Assembly: GCF_007992175.1 (NCBI RefSeq)
Contig: NZ_BJZT01000043.1
Span: forward strand, 1-64,000
DNA from: Methylobacterium haplocladii
GTDB taxonomy: Bacteria > Pseudomonadota > Alphaproteobacteria > Rhizobiales > Beijerinckiaceae
Length of the DNA stretch: 64,000 nt
Direction of reading: 5' to 3'
The notes beneath the pieces were generated by a model that saw nothing but the letters and a program-made list of their open reading frames with translations, had not been told where the DNA came from and did not search any database. Of this stretch, positions 50,667 to 59,892 are shown in pieces (position 1 is the first letter of the stretch; the number at the start of each line of letters is the position of its first letter). Made by a program: the position numbers and the translations under genes.

Positions 50667-51049
50667 CCTCTCCGCGGACTCGGCCACGACGATTCCCTTC
50701 ACTATCCAGCGCAGCCGGGCGAGGGTGTCGCAGCGGCCGATATCGCGGGGCTTGTCCCACGCGGGAGCCGCAGGAACAACCGGTCCGATGGGCCAAGATC
50801 GCACCTGTGGAGCGGATGCAGATCCTTGCGTCCGGCCGATCTCTTCGAGCCTCGGACCCGCGCCGATCATACGGCGCGCGCTTGCGAAATCTCCCCGGCG
50901 GGGCTTGCCGGACGTCATCCGCGGATGCAAAAGCCCGCTCTGCCGACCGCCGGTCGCGGAATGACTTTTTCGCAGCGTGCCTCTCGCGGCGGGCTTGGCT
51001 CGGCCGGCCCGTCCAGATGGTCGGTGACGACGTTTTGACGGGGAGGACC
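50667..51049. promoter_or_regulatory. divergent promoter region of mptG and fhcB
   Basis: This 383-base gap separates the leftward mptG-mtdB operon from the rightward fhcBADC operon and must hold both promoters. GGGAGG precedes the fhcB start by five bases. I do not see clear -35 and -10 pairs or an obvious operator. Frames open through it are antisense or upstream extensions without support. Confidence 0.5.
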
Positions 51050-52126
51050 ATGGCAGCCTGGGTCAAGGGAGACGCGGCCGACACGGACGCCGCCGTCGAG
51101 GCCGCCGCCGCTCTGCTCGCCGCTGCGCGCATGCCGGTCTTCGCGGGGCTCTGCGCCGACGTCGCCGCGGTTCGCGCCGCCTACCGCCTCGCCGACCGCA
51201 TCGGCGCCTCGCTCGACCCCGTCGCCGGTCCCGGCCTCTATGCCGAGCTCGGTTCGCTGAGTGCCGGTGGAGCATTGACCACGACGGCGCCCGAGACGCT
51301 CGGACGTGCCGACACCGTCCTCGTCGTCGGCAGCCGACCCTGGGACGGCGACCTCGTGTCCGAAATCGCGGATACGAAGCCCGTGCGCGGTCTCTCCGCG
51401 GGTGACGAGCGTACGGTTCTTGCTCTGGGCGGGCCGCGGAATGGAACCAGCCGGCACGTCGCCTACGGCATCGGCAATGTCGGGCTCGATGTCGCCATCG
51501 GCCATCTCCGCGCCTTCGTGCGCGGCCATCTCGCCGGCGAGGCAGCGTTCGGAGACCTTGCGCAGAAGCTCGCGAGCGCGAAGTTCGGCGTCGTGATCTA
51601 CGACGCGGGCGAGATCGGCGAAGCCGGCGTGGACATGCTGCAGGGCCTGCTCAAGGACCTGAACGAAAAGACTCGCTTCTTCGCATTGGGACTGGCCGAT
51701 CCCTTCCAGGGCCGATCGGTGCTGCAACTCGCGGCCTGGACCACCGGGCAGGCGCCCCGCGTCGGTTTTGGCCGCCACCTGCCCGAGCACGATCCCTGGC
51801 GCTTCGACAGCGCACGCCAGGTCGCCGACGGCGAGGCCGATGCCGCCCTCTGGCTCGCCGCCCTCCCCGCGCCGCGCCCCGACTGGCTCGTGCAGTTCCC
51901 CGCGATCGCCATCGTCGGCGAGGACAGCGCCGACGCGCGGCCGGATACCGCCGAGATCGTCATCACCGTCGGCGTGCCGGGCTCGTCGGCCGGGGGTGCC
52001 GTCTGGAACGAGCGCCGCGGCGTCATCGGCTATGTGCCGGCGAGCGGCAACGCCGTCGCCGCGACGGCGGCCGGCGTGATCGCCGGGATCTCCCAAAAAA
52101 TCGCAGAGAAGGGCGCCTCATGCTGA
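51050..52126 (+). CDS. fhcB: formyltransferase/hydrolase complex subunit FhcB
   Basis: FhcB is a subunit of the Fhc complex, which moves the formyl group from H4MPT to methylofuran and releases formate. The 358-residue protein is related to the formylmethanofuran dehydrogenase B chain but is shorter. It keeps MPVFAGLCADVAAVRAAYRL and DTVLVVGSRPWDGDLVSEIA, and carries a C-terminal VITVGVPGSSAGGAVWNERR. In methylotrophs the molybdopterin and iron-sulfur sites are absent, and no CX2CX3C motif is visible here. GGGAGG fixes the start, and the next gene overlaps by seven bases. Confidence 0.96.
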   Translation: MAAWVKGDAADTDAAVEAAAALLAAARMPVFAGLCADVAAVRAAYRLADRIGASLDPVAGPGLYAELGSLSAGGALTTTAPETLGRADTVLVVGSRPWDGDLVSEIADTKPVRGLSAGDERTVLALGGPRNGTSRHVAYGIGNVGLDVAIGHLRAFVRGHLAGEAAFGDLAQKLASAKFGVVIYDAGEIGEAGVDMLQGLLKDLNEKTRFFALGLADPFQGRSVLQLAAWTTGQAPRVGFGRHLPEHDPWRFDSARQVADGEADAALWLAALPAPRPDWLVQFPAIAIVGEDSADARPDTAEIVITVGVPGSSAGGAVWNERRGVIGYVPASGNAVAATAAGVIAGISQKIAEKGASC

Positions 52127-53763
52127 CCCGTATCCACGGCGGCCGGGTCGTCGATCCGACCGACGGGCGCGACGCCGTCGGCGACGTCTGGATCGAGAAC
52201 GGCCGGGTCGTCGCCCCCTCCGAGCGCAAGCCCGACCGCACCATCGACGCAGCGGGCTGCGTCGTGATGGCGGGCGGCGTCGAGGTTCACTCGCACATCG
52301 CCGGCGGCAACGTCGTGATGAGCCGCCTGCTGCTGCCCGAGCTCTACGTCAGTGAATCCGCCCCGAACGGCCACCCCTTCGCCCATGCCGGCGGCTCGGG
52401 TTCGTGGGTCGGCGCGAACTATGCGCGTATGGGCTACACCACGGCCGTCGAGCCGGCCCTGCCCCCCTCGAACGCCCTCGCCACCCATCTCGAACTCGCC
52501 GACATCCCCCTGCTCGACCGCGGCGCCCTCGCGGTGATGGGCAACGACGACCACCTGTTGCAGCTGCTCCGCGACGGCGAGAGCAAGGATGCGGTGCGCG
52601 ATCTCGTCACTCACACCCTGGCCCATGCCCGCGGTCTCGGCGTGAAGTGCATCAACGCCGGGGGCGCCTCCGCCTTCAAGGACGGCGTGCTGAAGCTCAG
52701 CCTTGACGACGAGATCCCGGTCTACGGCCTCTCGACGCGCAAGATCATGACGGCTCTGCTCGATGCCGTCGAAGAGATCGGCGTGCCGCACCCGCTGCAC
52801 GTCCACTGCAACAACCTCGGCCTGCCCGGCGCCGACGACTCGTTCGTCTCGACCTTGGAAGCCGCGGAAGGCCGGCGCATCCACTTCGCGCACGCCCAGT
52901 TCTACGCCTACGGGGTGGTCGACCCGAACGATCCGAGCAAGGGCGGCTTCCGTTCGGCGGCCGAGCGGATCACCGAGGCGATGGAGGCGCACCCCAACGC
53001 CACCTACGACGTCGGTCAGGTCGTATTCGGTCAGACGGTGACGATCTCCCTCGACATCCTTCGGCAGTTCGGCGGCCGCAAGGGTGCCAAGCCGAAGAAG
53101 TGGGTGCTGACGGCGGGCGATGCCGAGGGCGGCGGCGTGGTGCCGTTCCTCTACAAGCCGCGCGGCAGCGTGTCCTCGCTGCAATGGGCGATCGGTCTCG
53201 AGCTGATGCTGCTCTCCAAGGACCCCGAGCGGACCATCCTCACCACCGACCACCCGAATGGCGGCGTCTTCACCGAGTACCCGCGCATCATCCACCTGCT
53301 CATGAGCCGGGAGGAGCGCGAGAAGGAGATCGCGACGCTGCCGGCGATCGTCGGCGAGCGCTCGACCCTGCCCACGATCGAGCGCGAATACACGCTCAGC
53401 GAGATCGCTCAGCTGACCCGCTCGGGGCCGGCGAAGCTTTTGGGTCTCACCGATCGCGGCCATCTGCGGGTCGGCGCCAAGGCCGATGTCGCGGTCTACC
53501 GCGACAGCGCGGATCGCACGGCGATGTTCTCCCACGCGCGGCTCGTTCTCAAGGACGGCGAGACCATCGTCGAGGACGGCGAGGTCGTGTCCTGGCGCTC
53601 CGGCCGGACCCTCGAACTCGACGTCGAGGCCGATGCGGCGATCGTGAAGCGCAGCGAGACCTACCTTCAGGACCGCTTCGGCCAGGGGCTCGACAGCTTC
53701 GCGGTGCCGGACGCGGCCTTCCCCGAGACCGAGATCTTCGAGGACGTCGCATGCCGGGCGTGA
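52120..53763 (+). CDS. fhcA: formyltransferase/hydrolase complex subunit FhcA
   Basis: FhcA is the formylmethylofuran hydrolase subunit of Fhc. It is an amidohydrolase-type barrel of 547 residues, with the metal-binding GGVEVHSHIAGGN (His57 and His59), HVHCNNLGLPGADDSF and VLTAGDAEGGGVVPFLY. TTDHPNGGVFTEYPRIIHLL and TRSGPAKLLGLTDRGHLRVG are also present. These match the FmdA/FwdA family. It releases formate from formylmethylofuran. It is coupled by a seven-base overlap to fhcB, and fhcD follows after 30 bases. Confidence 0.97.
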   Translation: MLTRIHGGRVVDPTDGRDAVGDVWIENGRVVAPSERKPDRTIDAAGCVVMAGGVEVHSHIAGGNVVMSRLLLPELYVSESAPNGHPFAHAGGSGSWVGANYARMGYTTAVEPALPPSNALATHLELADIPLLDRGALAVMGNDDHLLQLLRDGESKDAVRDLVTHTLAHARGLGVKCINAGGASAFKDGVLKLSLDDEIPVYGLSTRKIMTALLDAVEEIGVPHPLHVHCNNLGLPGADDSFVSTLEAAEGRRIHFAHAQFYAYGVVDPNDPSKGGFRSAAERITEAMEAHPNATYDVGQVVFGQTVTISLDILRQFGGRKGAKPKKWVLTAGDAEGGGVVPFLYKPRGSVSSLQWAIGLELMLLSKDPERTILTTDHPNGGVFTEYPRIIHLLMSREEREKEIATLPAIVGERSTLPTIEREYTLSEIAQLTRSGPAKLLGLTDRGHLRVGAKADVAVYRDSADRTAMFSHARLVLKDGETIVEDGEVVSWRSGRTLELDVEADAAIVKRSETYLQDRFGQGLDSFAVPDAAFPETEIFEDVACRA

Positions 53764-53793
53764 TGCGTGGACGACAGGCGGCGGGCGACTGAC

Positions 53794-54732
53794 ATGGCTG
53801 ACCTCATCCTCAACGGCATCAAGGTCGAAGACACCTTCGCCGAGGCCTTCGACGTCGCCGGCACCGCGATCATCGTGACCAACGACACGCCCAAATGGGC
53901 GATGATCGCGGCCACGACGATGACGGGCTTCGCGACCTCGGTGATCGGCTGTGGTGCCGAAGCCGGCATCGATGCCGAGTTGGCTCCGGACGAGACGCCT
54001 GACGGGCGCCCCGGCGTGCGCATCCTGCTGTTCGGCTTCGAGCCGAACGGGCTCAAGGAGCAACTCCTCAAGCGCGTCGGCCAGTGCATCCTCACCTGCC
54101 CCGGCACGGCCTGCTTCGCCGGCGTCGAAGGCCCGACCAAGATCAAGCTCGGCGGCGCGATCCGCTTCTTCGGCGACGGCTTCGCCGTGGCCAAGCGTCT
54201 GCCCGACGAGACCGGCAAGATGCGCCGATACTGGCGCATCCCCGTGATGGACGGCGAATTCCTCTGTGAGGATTCGGTGCGCGCGGTCGATGGCGCCGTC
54301 GGCGGCGGCAACCTGCTGTTCCTCGGCCGAACTCATTCGGAAACCCTGAAGGTTGCCGAGATCGCGGTCGATGCGGCTCGCTCGGTGCCCGGCGCCATCC
54401 TACCCTTCCCCGGCGGCATCGTCCGATCCGGTTCGAAGGTCGGCGGCCGCACCAAGGGCATGATGGCTTCCACCAACGACGCCTACTGCCCGACGTTGAA
54501 AGGCCGTGCCGGCTCGGCGCTGCCGCCGGATTGCGGCGTGGTGCTGGAGATCGTCATCGACGCCCTCACCTCGAAGGCGGTGGCCGAGTCCATGCGGGTG
54601 GCGCTCCATGCCTCGACCAAGGCCGGCGCAGCGCATGGACTGATCGCGGTGACGGCCGGCAATTACGGCGGCAATCTCGGCCGCCACCATTACCACCTCA
54701 GGGATCTCCTCGGAGAGGGGCCGATCGTATGA
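53794..54732 (+). CDS. fhcD: formylmethylofuran:H4MPT formyltransferase
   Basis: FhcD is the formyltransferase (Ftr) of the Fhc complex, moving the formyl group between H4MPT and methylofuran. The 312-residue protein begins LILNGIKVEDTFAEAFDVAG and has TMTGFATSVIGCGAEAGIDA. VGQCILTCPGTACFAGVEG and FPGGIVRSGSKVGGRTKGMM are also present, the core of the Ftr family. It overlaps fhcC by four bases (ATGA). The chosen Met follows the family start. Confidence 0.97.
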   Translation: MADLILNGIKVEDTFAEAFDVAGTAIIVTNDTPKWAMIAATTMTGFATSVIGCGAEAGIDAELAPDETPDGRPGVRILLFGFEPNGLKEQLLKRVGQCILTCPGTACFAGVEGPTKIKLGGAIRFFGDGFAVAKRLPDETGKMRRYWRIPVMDGEFLCEDSVRAVDGAVGGGNLLFLGRTHSETLKVAEIAVDAARSVPGAILPFPGGIVRSGSKVGGRTKGMMASTNDAYCPTLKGRAGSALPPDCGVVLEIVIDALTSKAVAESMRVALHASTKAGAAHGLIAVTAGNYGGNLGRHHYHLRDLLGEGPIV

Positions 54733-55526
54733 GCACGCTCAAGCTGCGCTCCGAGCCGCCGGAGCGGATCGACCTGCTCGGCATCGACCCGCTCGCCCTG
54801 AGCAAGCTGTCCGAGGTGGATGCCGCCAGGATTCCCGTCGGCACGAGCCGGCGCGGGCTCACCCTCGGCGACGTTTTTTCGGTCACGCTCGATGGCTCGG
54901 ACAGCCTCGTGATCGAGGGCGGATCTTCCCGACTCGACCGCGTCGGCGCATCGCTCTCGCAAGGCTCGATCTGCGTCGAGGGCGATGTCGGCCAACGGCT
55001 TGGCGCCGGCATGGCCGGCGGCAAACTCACGGTGACGGGTTCGGCGGGGCCGTTCGCGGCCTCTGGCGCCACCGGCGGTACCATCACCATCGAGGGCGAT
55101 GCCGGCGATCACGCCGGCGGCGCGGTCTATGCCGCCAAGGCCGGGCTCGACGGTGCGACCCTGATCATCCGCGGAACGGCCGGCGACAGACTCGGCGACC
55201 GCATGCGGCGCGGCATCATCCTCGTCGAGAAGGCCGGCGCCCGCGTCGGCACGCGCATGATTGCCGGCACCATCGTGGCCGGCGCCATTGGCGTTGAGCC
55301 GGGCTACGGCATGCGCCGCGGCACCATCGTCGCCGGAAGCCACGGTTCCCTGCTGCCGACCTTCGCCGAGACCGGTACGCCGGACCTCGTCTTCCTGCGC
55401 CTCCTCGCCCGCTCGCTCACCGCGCTCGGTGCGAAGCATGCCGATCTCCTGAAGGGCAGCATGCGGCGCTACTCGGGCGACCTCGCTACGCTCGGCAAGG
55501 GCGAGTTCTTCACGCCCGCCGGCTGA
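54729..55526 (+). CDS. fhcC: formyltransferase/hydrolase complex subunit FhcC
   Basis: FhcC is the beta-helix subunit of the Fhc complex, related to FwdC/FmdC and to the C domain of glutamate synthase. The 265-residue protein shows the repeated GxxGxxxGxxM pattern. Examples are VEGDVGQRLGAGMAGGKLTV, IRGTAGDRLGDRMRRGIILV and AGARVGTRMIAGTIVAGAIG. It connects FhcA and FhcB and is needed for complex stability. It is the last gene of the four-gene fhcBADC operon. Confidence 0.97.
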   Translation: MSTLKLRSEPPERIDLLGIDPLALSKLSEVDAARIPVGTSRRGLTLGDVFSVTLDGSDSLVIEGGSSRLDRVGASLSQGSICVEGDVGQRLGAGMAGGKLTVTGSAGPFAASGATGGTITIEGDAGDHAGGAVYAAKAGLDGATLIIRGTAGDRLGDRMRRGIILVEKAGARVGTRMIAGTIVAGAIGVEPGYGMRRGTIVAGSHGSLLPTFAETGTPDLVFLRLLARSLTALGAKHADLLKGSMRRYSGDLATLGKGEFFTPAG

Positions 55527-55625
55527 GCCGGCCTGCAAGATATCTCTTGCCGGCTTGGCGGATCGTCCCAGTTGAAGGGGCTGCGGGCGCTATCGGCCCG
55601 CGAACTGGACGCAGGGTTCTTGCCG

Positions 55626-55832
55626 ATGTTTCTCGTGATGTCCGTCTGTCTGCTCGCGACGCCGGCCACCTGCCACGAGGAGCGGATCGACATGACCCGC
55701 GGAGCGCCCAACCCCTTCATCTGCATGCGCAATTCGCAAAGCGCGCTGGCAGAGTGGCAGGGCAGCCATCCCGATCTCACGATCAAGGCCTGGCGCTGCG
55801 CCGCCAAGGCGAGCCCGTCCAAAGACTTGTGA
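55626..55832 (+). CDS. small exported protein
   Basis: The 68-residue product starts MFLVMSVCLLATPATCHEER, a signal peptide cleaved near ATC or CHE. The mature part has MTRGAPNPFICMRNSQSALA and WQGSHPDLTIKAWRCAAKA, with two cysteines that probably pair. The C-terminal W-R-C segment recalls small alphaproteobacterial proteins of unknown function (I have no name). A TTG start at 55572 would add 18 residues. Confidence 0.6.
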   Translation: MFLVMSVCLLATPATCHEERIDMTRGAPNPFICMRNSQSALAEWQGSHPDLTIKAWRCAAKASPSKDL

Positions 55833-55923
55833 GTCCGGCGGACCGTCGGTCGCCGGCGCTTGGCCGGAACGGCCTGCGGTGACACTGTCCCGCGGTTCCC
55901 GGAGGCCGTAGGGGTCGGAGACC

Positions 55924-57546
55924 ATGCGTTCGCTGAAGGTTCGCTTCGCGCTGCTGCTCGGCGGCACGGCCTTGCTCGTGGTTCTCGCCGCGGCCGGTGT
56001 GTTCTGGTCGACGAGCCTGTCCGAGCGAACGATCGAACGCGTGCTCGCCGCCCAGCATCGTCTCGAATTGCTCGCCGAACTCTCCGGAAGGCTGACACAG
56101 TACGGGCTCGCTGCCGTCGAGACCTTGGGCAATCCGGACACGCCGCCCGAAGCCCTGTCGGTGACCCGCGATGCGGTCGACCGGGCGCTCAACACCGTCG
56201 ACGAGGCGATCGGGCGCGGCATGATCGCGAGCGAAGGCCCGACGGAGCGGATCCAGTACGTTGCCCGCACGCGGCCGCTGGCGAAGCTCCGCGCGGCGCG
56301 CGTCATTCTCGATCGTCAGGTCTACCAGATCCAGCGCGAGCTCGATCCGGACCGGCGCAAGAACTCGATCCAGGGTGCGCTGAACGCCTTCGGTGCAATG
56401 ACCGGGCAGCCGCTATCGCTGCTGATCGAATCCGAGCGGCGCTCGATGACGGCCGGATCGGAGGAGGCGCGCAGCACCTCGGAACGGATGCGCACCCTCT
56501 CGATCCTCGGCCTGGTTCTCGCCCTGGCTCTCGTGGCGATCCTCTACCGCAGCGTCACGCGGCCGACCTTGAGGCGCATCGAAGCGATCCGCGATGCCGC
56601 CGGCGCCGTCGGCTCGGGCGCCCTCGACACACGGCTCTCGGTGGCGACGCGCGACGAACTCGGCCTGCTGGTGGCGAATTTCAACCGCATGGCCGCGCGC
56701 CTTGCCCGGCGCGAAGGCCGCCTCGCCGCCGACCGGGCCGCTCTGGAGGAAACCGTCGAGGCCCGCACCGCGGATCTGCGCTCCGTCAACGAGCGGCTGG
56801 AAATGGTCGATCGCTCCCGCCGCCGCTTCTTCGCCGATGTCAGCCACGAGTTGCGCACGCCGCTGACCGTCATCCTCGGCGAGTGCGATCTCGCCAGTCG
56901 CGCGCAGGGGCGTGTCGTCGATTACGGGCCGGTCTTCGCCACCATCCGCAAGCGCGCGCAGGGATTGAAGCGACGGGTCGAGGATCTGCTGCGCGTCGCC
57001 CGCTCGGAATCCGGTCAGATCGAACTCGACCGGCGGCCAGTGAGCGCGCTCGCGGTTTTGACGGCAGCCGTCGAGGGGGCGGCGTCCGAGGCCTCGAAGC
57101 GTCGTGTCGTGCTGACCCTGGAGCCGGGTGACCGCGATGTCGAACTCAGGGCCGATCCCGAATGGTTGCGGCAGGTCGTCGAGAGCCTGACCGACAACGC
57201 CCTTCGCCATGCCACCGGGCTGACCCGGATCGTGATCGCGCTCGCCGAACACGAACGGGCCGGTGAAAGCTGGGCGCGGGTGACCGTCACGGATGACGGC
57301 CCGGGCTTTCCCGGGCGCGGCGAGGATCTGTTCGAGCGCTTCCGGCGCGACTCGCATTCGGGAGAGCCGGGCTTCGGCATAGGCTTGGCTCTAGCGCGCT
57401 GGGTCGTAGAGCGGCATGATGGCTCGATAAGCCTGGGTGCCGGCGACGGGGGTCGCGGCGCGCGGGTCACCATCGACCTGCCCGCCGCCGACATGGTGCT
57501 GGAGCAGCGGGACGATCGGGAACGAGTGAAGGTCGGGGTCGCATGA
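55924..57546 (+). CDS. sensor histidine kinase
   Basis: The 540-residue kinase has a first membrane helix (VRFALLLGGTALLVVLAAAG), a periplasmic domain to about residue 190, and a second membrane helix (LSILGLVLALALVAILY). Then come HAMP, a coiled linker (RAALEETVEARTADLRSVNE) and HisKA with H308 in FADVSHELRTPLTVIL. The ATPase domain has N and G boxes (VVESLTDNALRHA, TVTDDGPGFPG, PGFGIGLALARWVVERHDGS). It is translationally coupled (four-base overlap) to the response regulator and located upstream of pqqA. The signal is unknown. Confidence 0.94.
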   Translation: MRSLKVRFALLLGGTALLVVLAAAGVFWSTSLSERTIERVLAAQHRLELLAELSGRLTQYGLAAVETLGNPDTPPEALSVTRDAVDRALNTVDEAIGRGMIASEGPTERIQYVARTRPLAKLRAARVILDRQVYQIQRELDPDRRKNSIQGALNAFGAMTGQPLSLLIESERRSMTAGSEEARSTSERMRTLSILGLVLALALVAILYRSVTRPTLRRIEAIRDAAGAVGSGALDTRLSVATRDELGLLVANFNRMAARLARREGRLAADRAALEETVEARTADLRSVNERLEMVDRSRRRFFADVSHELRTPLTVILGECDLASRAQGRVVDYGPVFATIRKRAQGLKRRVEDLLRVARSESGQIELDRRPVSALAVLTAAVEGAASEASKRRVVLTLEPGDRDVELRADPEWLRQVVESLTDNALRHATGLTRIVIALAEHERAGESWARVTVTDDGPGFPGRGEDLFERFRRDSHSGEPGFGIGLALARWVVERHDGSISLGAGDGGRGARVTIDLPAADMVLEQRDDRERVKVGVA

Positions 57547-58247
57547 CGCGCGTTTTGATCGTCGAAGATGACAGCGACATCCGCGGGATGCTGGCCCGGG
57601 GCCTGGAGGCCGAGGGCTTTTCCGTCGGCGTTGCCGAACGGGTCGACGACGCCTTGAGCGCGGCCCGCGACGATTCCCCCGAAGCCGTGGTGCTCGACAT
57701 CACCCTGCCCGACGGCTCGGGCCACGAAGTTTGCCGGTCTTTGCGCGAAGGCGGCTATCCCGGCGCGATCCTGTTTCTCAGCGCGCGCGACGAGATCCGC
57801 GACCGCGCCGAAGGACTCGCCCTCGGAGCGGACGACTACATCGTCAAGCCCTTCGTCTTCGACGAATTGCTCGCGCGGCTGCAGACGCATCTGCTGCGGC
57901 GCCGCGAGGCCGATTCGCCCCGCACGATCGTCACCGCCGGCCGGCTCGTGCTCGATCTCAATGTCCGTCAGGTCAGCTTCGGGGATGCGTCGGCACGCCT
58001 CACCCCCCGCGAGGCCGAGTTGCTCGCGCTGCTGATGGAGGAGGTCAACAAGCCGATTGCCCGCGGCACGATCTTCGACAAGCTGTGGGCCACGCAGGGT
58101 GGCCTCTCGCTGAATGTCGTTGATGTCTACGTGGGTTACCTGCGCAGCAAGCTCTCGGATTTCGTCCGTTTCGGCGGCCCCGTGATCGTCACGGTGCGCG
58201 GCAAGGGCTTCATGCTCGACCTGCGCGGTCAGGACTTCCGCCACTAA
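57543..58247 (+). CDS. OmpR-family response regulator
   Basis: The receiver domain has VLIVEDDSDIRGMLARGLEA, the phosphoacceptor Asp52 in AVVLDITLPDGSG, and Lys102 in GADDYIVKPFVFDE. The C-terminal winged-helix domain contains LTPREAELLALLMEEVNKPI and a recognition segment ending LRSKLSDF, then FVRFGGPVIVTVRGKGF. It is the partner of the upstream kinase. Because pqqA begins 177 bases downstream on the same strand, the pair could control PQQ synthesis, but no target site is identified. Confidence 0.93.
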   Translation: MTRVLIVEDDSDIRGMLARGLEAEGFSVGVAERVDDALSAARDDSPEAVVLDITLPDGSGHEVCRSLREGGYPGAILFLSARDEIRDRAEGLALGADDYIVKPFVFDELLARLQTHLLRRREADSPRTIVTAGRLVLDLNVRQVSFGDASARLTPREAELLALLMEEVNKPIARGTIFDKLWATQGGLSLNVVDVYVGYLRSKLSDFVRFGGPVIVTVRGKGFMLDLRGQDFRH

Positions 58248-58423
58248 GGATCCGCAGACCAACACACGGGATTCTGGGAAGATCCGGCAATTTGGCTCTT
58301 GCAGCACCCGATGGAATTGGCGATATAGCTCTCGCGCAAAGAAACCCTAGCGCCGTCAGTATCTTAGGATCTTCTTATGGATCCGGATGCTGCTGACGTT
58401 TCAGAAAATACTGGAGAGATGCC

Positions 58424-58513
58424 ATGAAGTGGGCCGCCCCCGTCGTTTCCGAGATCTGCGTCGGCATGGAAGTCACGAGCTACGAGTCGGCTGAGATCGA
58501 CACCTTCAACTGA
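58424..58513 (+). CDS. pqqA: PQQ precursor peptide PqqA
   Basis: The 29-residue peptide MKWAAPVVSEICVGMEVTSY continues ESAEIDTFN. Glu16 and Tyr20 in E-x3-Y are the residues joined by PqqE and used to build pyrroloquinoline quinone, the cofactor of methanol dehydrogenase. GGAGAG is six bases before the ATG. The 176 bases upstream are relatively AT-rich and contain the direct repeat GGATC (58378-58382 region) and several dyads. They probably include the strong pqq promoter. The gene is too short to appear in ordinary gene scans. Confidence 0.97.
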   Translation: MKWAAPVVSEICVGMEVTSYESAEIDTFN

Positions 58514-58554
58514 GGTGTAGCGCCGGCCGAGGATTGCAGGCAGCGGGTCCATCC

Positions 58555-59454
58555 ATGCATGTCGTGATCCTCGGCTCGGCTGCAGGCGGCGGCGTTCCGC
58601 AATGGAACTGCCGCTGCGCTATCTGCTCTCTCGCGTGGGACGGCGATCCCCGCGTCAAACCCCGCACGCAGTCGAGCATCGCGGTTTCTCCAGACGGAGA
58701 ACGCTGGCTCCTCGTGAACGCCTCACCCGACATCCGCCAACAGATCCAGGCCAACCCCGCGATGTTCCCGCGCGAGGGCCTGCGGCATTCGCCGATCCAT
58801 GCGGTTCTGCTGACCAACGGCGACGTCGACCACGTCGCCGGCTTGCTGACCCTGCGCGAGGGGCAGCCCTACACGCTTTACGCAACGCCCGGCATTCTCG
58901 GCTCGGTGACGGAGAACCGCGTCTTCGACGTGATGGCGGCCAATGTGGTGACGCGGCAGCCGATCGCCCTGAACGAGACCTTCGAGCCGGTGCCGGGTCT
59001 CAGCGTCACACTATTCTCCGTACCCGGCAAAGTGCCGCTCTGGCTGGAGGATGCCGGCATGGAAATCGGCGCCGAGACCGAGACCACGGTCGGCGCGATG
59101 ATCGAGGCCGGCGGCAAGCGCCTCGCCTACATTCCCGGCTGTGCTCGCGTCACCGATGGCCTCAAGCAGCGGATCGAAGGCGTCGACGCTCTGCTCTTCG
59201 ACGGCACGGTGCTGGAGGACGACGACATGATCCGCGCCGGGGTCGGCACCAAGACCGGCTGGCGCATGGGCCATATCCAGATGAACGGCGACACCGGTTC
59301 GATCGCCTCGCTCCGCGACGCTGGCATTGGCCGGCGGGTCTTCGTCCACATCAACAACACCAATCCAGTGCTGGTCGAGGGCTCGGCGGAGCGTGCGAGC
59401 GTCGAAGAGAGAGGTTGGACGGTGGCGCACGATGGGTTGCGCTTGGCGCTGTAG
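58555..59454 (+). CDS. pqqB: PQQ biosynthesis protein PqqB
   Basis: PqqB is a metallo-beta-lactamase-fold protein of 299 residues that hydroxylates or oxidises the crosslinked tyrosine-derived intermediate. It begins HVVILGSAAGGGVPQWNCRC, with the zinc motif NCRCAIC (CXCXXC). VNASPDIRQQIQ and the substrate-site TNGDVDHVAGLLTLREGQ follow, then RMGHIQMNGDTGSIASL. It directly follows pqqA by 41 bases and is followed by a 438-base gap before pqqC/D. Confidence 0.96.
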   Translation: MHVVILGSAAGGGVPQWNCRCAICSLAWDGDPRVKPRTQSSIAVSPDGERWLLVNASPDIRQQIQANPAMFPREGLRHSPIHAVLLTNGDVDHVAGLLTLREGQPYTLYATPGILGSVTENRVFDVMAANVVTRQPIALNETFEPVPGLSVTLFSVPGKVPLWLEDAGMEIGAETETTVGAMIEAGGKRLAYIPGCARVTDGLKQRIEGVDALLFDGTVLEDDDMIRAGVGTKTGWRMGHIQMNGDTGSIASLRDAGIGRRVFVHINNTNPVLVEGSAERASVEERGWTVAHDGLRLAL

Positions 59455-59483
59455 CGCGCTGACGAAAATCAGCGTCCCAACAG

Positions 59484-59621
59484 TCATTCCGGGGCGCCGA
59501 GGCGAACCCGGAATCCAGAGCCGCCGACGTTCGGCCATGAGACGAAACTGTTTCGTTGTGTCTTGCGCCGTCAGCGGTTCTGGATCCCGGGATCTCGCCT
59601 TTGGCGAACCCCAGTATGACG
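59484..59621. repeat. inverted repeat pair in pqqB-pqqC gap
   Basis: GTCATTCCGGGGCGCCGAGG and its continuation to 59520 reappears, inverted and with mismatches, as TCTGGATCCCGGGATCTCGC to GTATGAC (59579-59621). The two arms are separated by 58 bases and could form a long imperfect stem. The same family recurs upstream of folP at 63198-63236. Confidence 0.7.
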
Positions 59622-59892
59622 TTTGAGGGGCGGTCCAAAGTACAGCCACTGAAATCCATAAGAAGTTTATCAAGATGCCGGTTAGGGCCTCGCGAAGTTG
59701 AACGCGAGACCCATCAATGACTTACTGCCCTTCATAGTCATTTTCGTTGTCGGTGAGACCATCTGGAAATTCCGCACGAAGCGGATATATTTTGCACGAT
59801 ACAATTGGGTCCGTCGCATCGATGCCTTGGCGCCGAGGTGGGCCCATCTAAGAAACGCTTCAGGAAACGCACGAGAACGGACGCGCCCACGC

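Noticed and set aside
52030..54336. 768-residue open frame opposite fhcA and fhcD
   Set aside because: It is an antisense shadow of two well-identified genes with no motif of its own.
59698..59892. N-terminal extension of PqqC/D to an upstream start
   Set aside because: The extra 65 residues do not match PqqC, and the usual start MTAPFP is in place; I keep the gap as intergenic.
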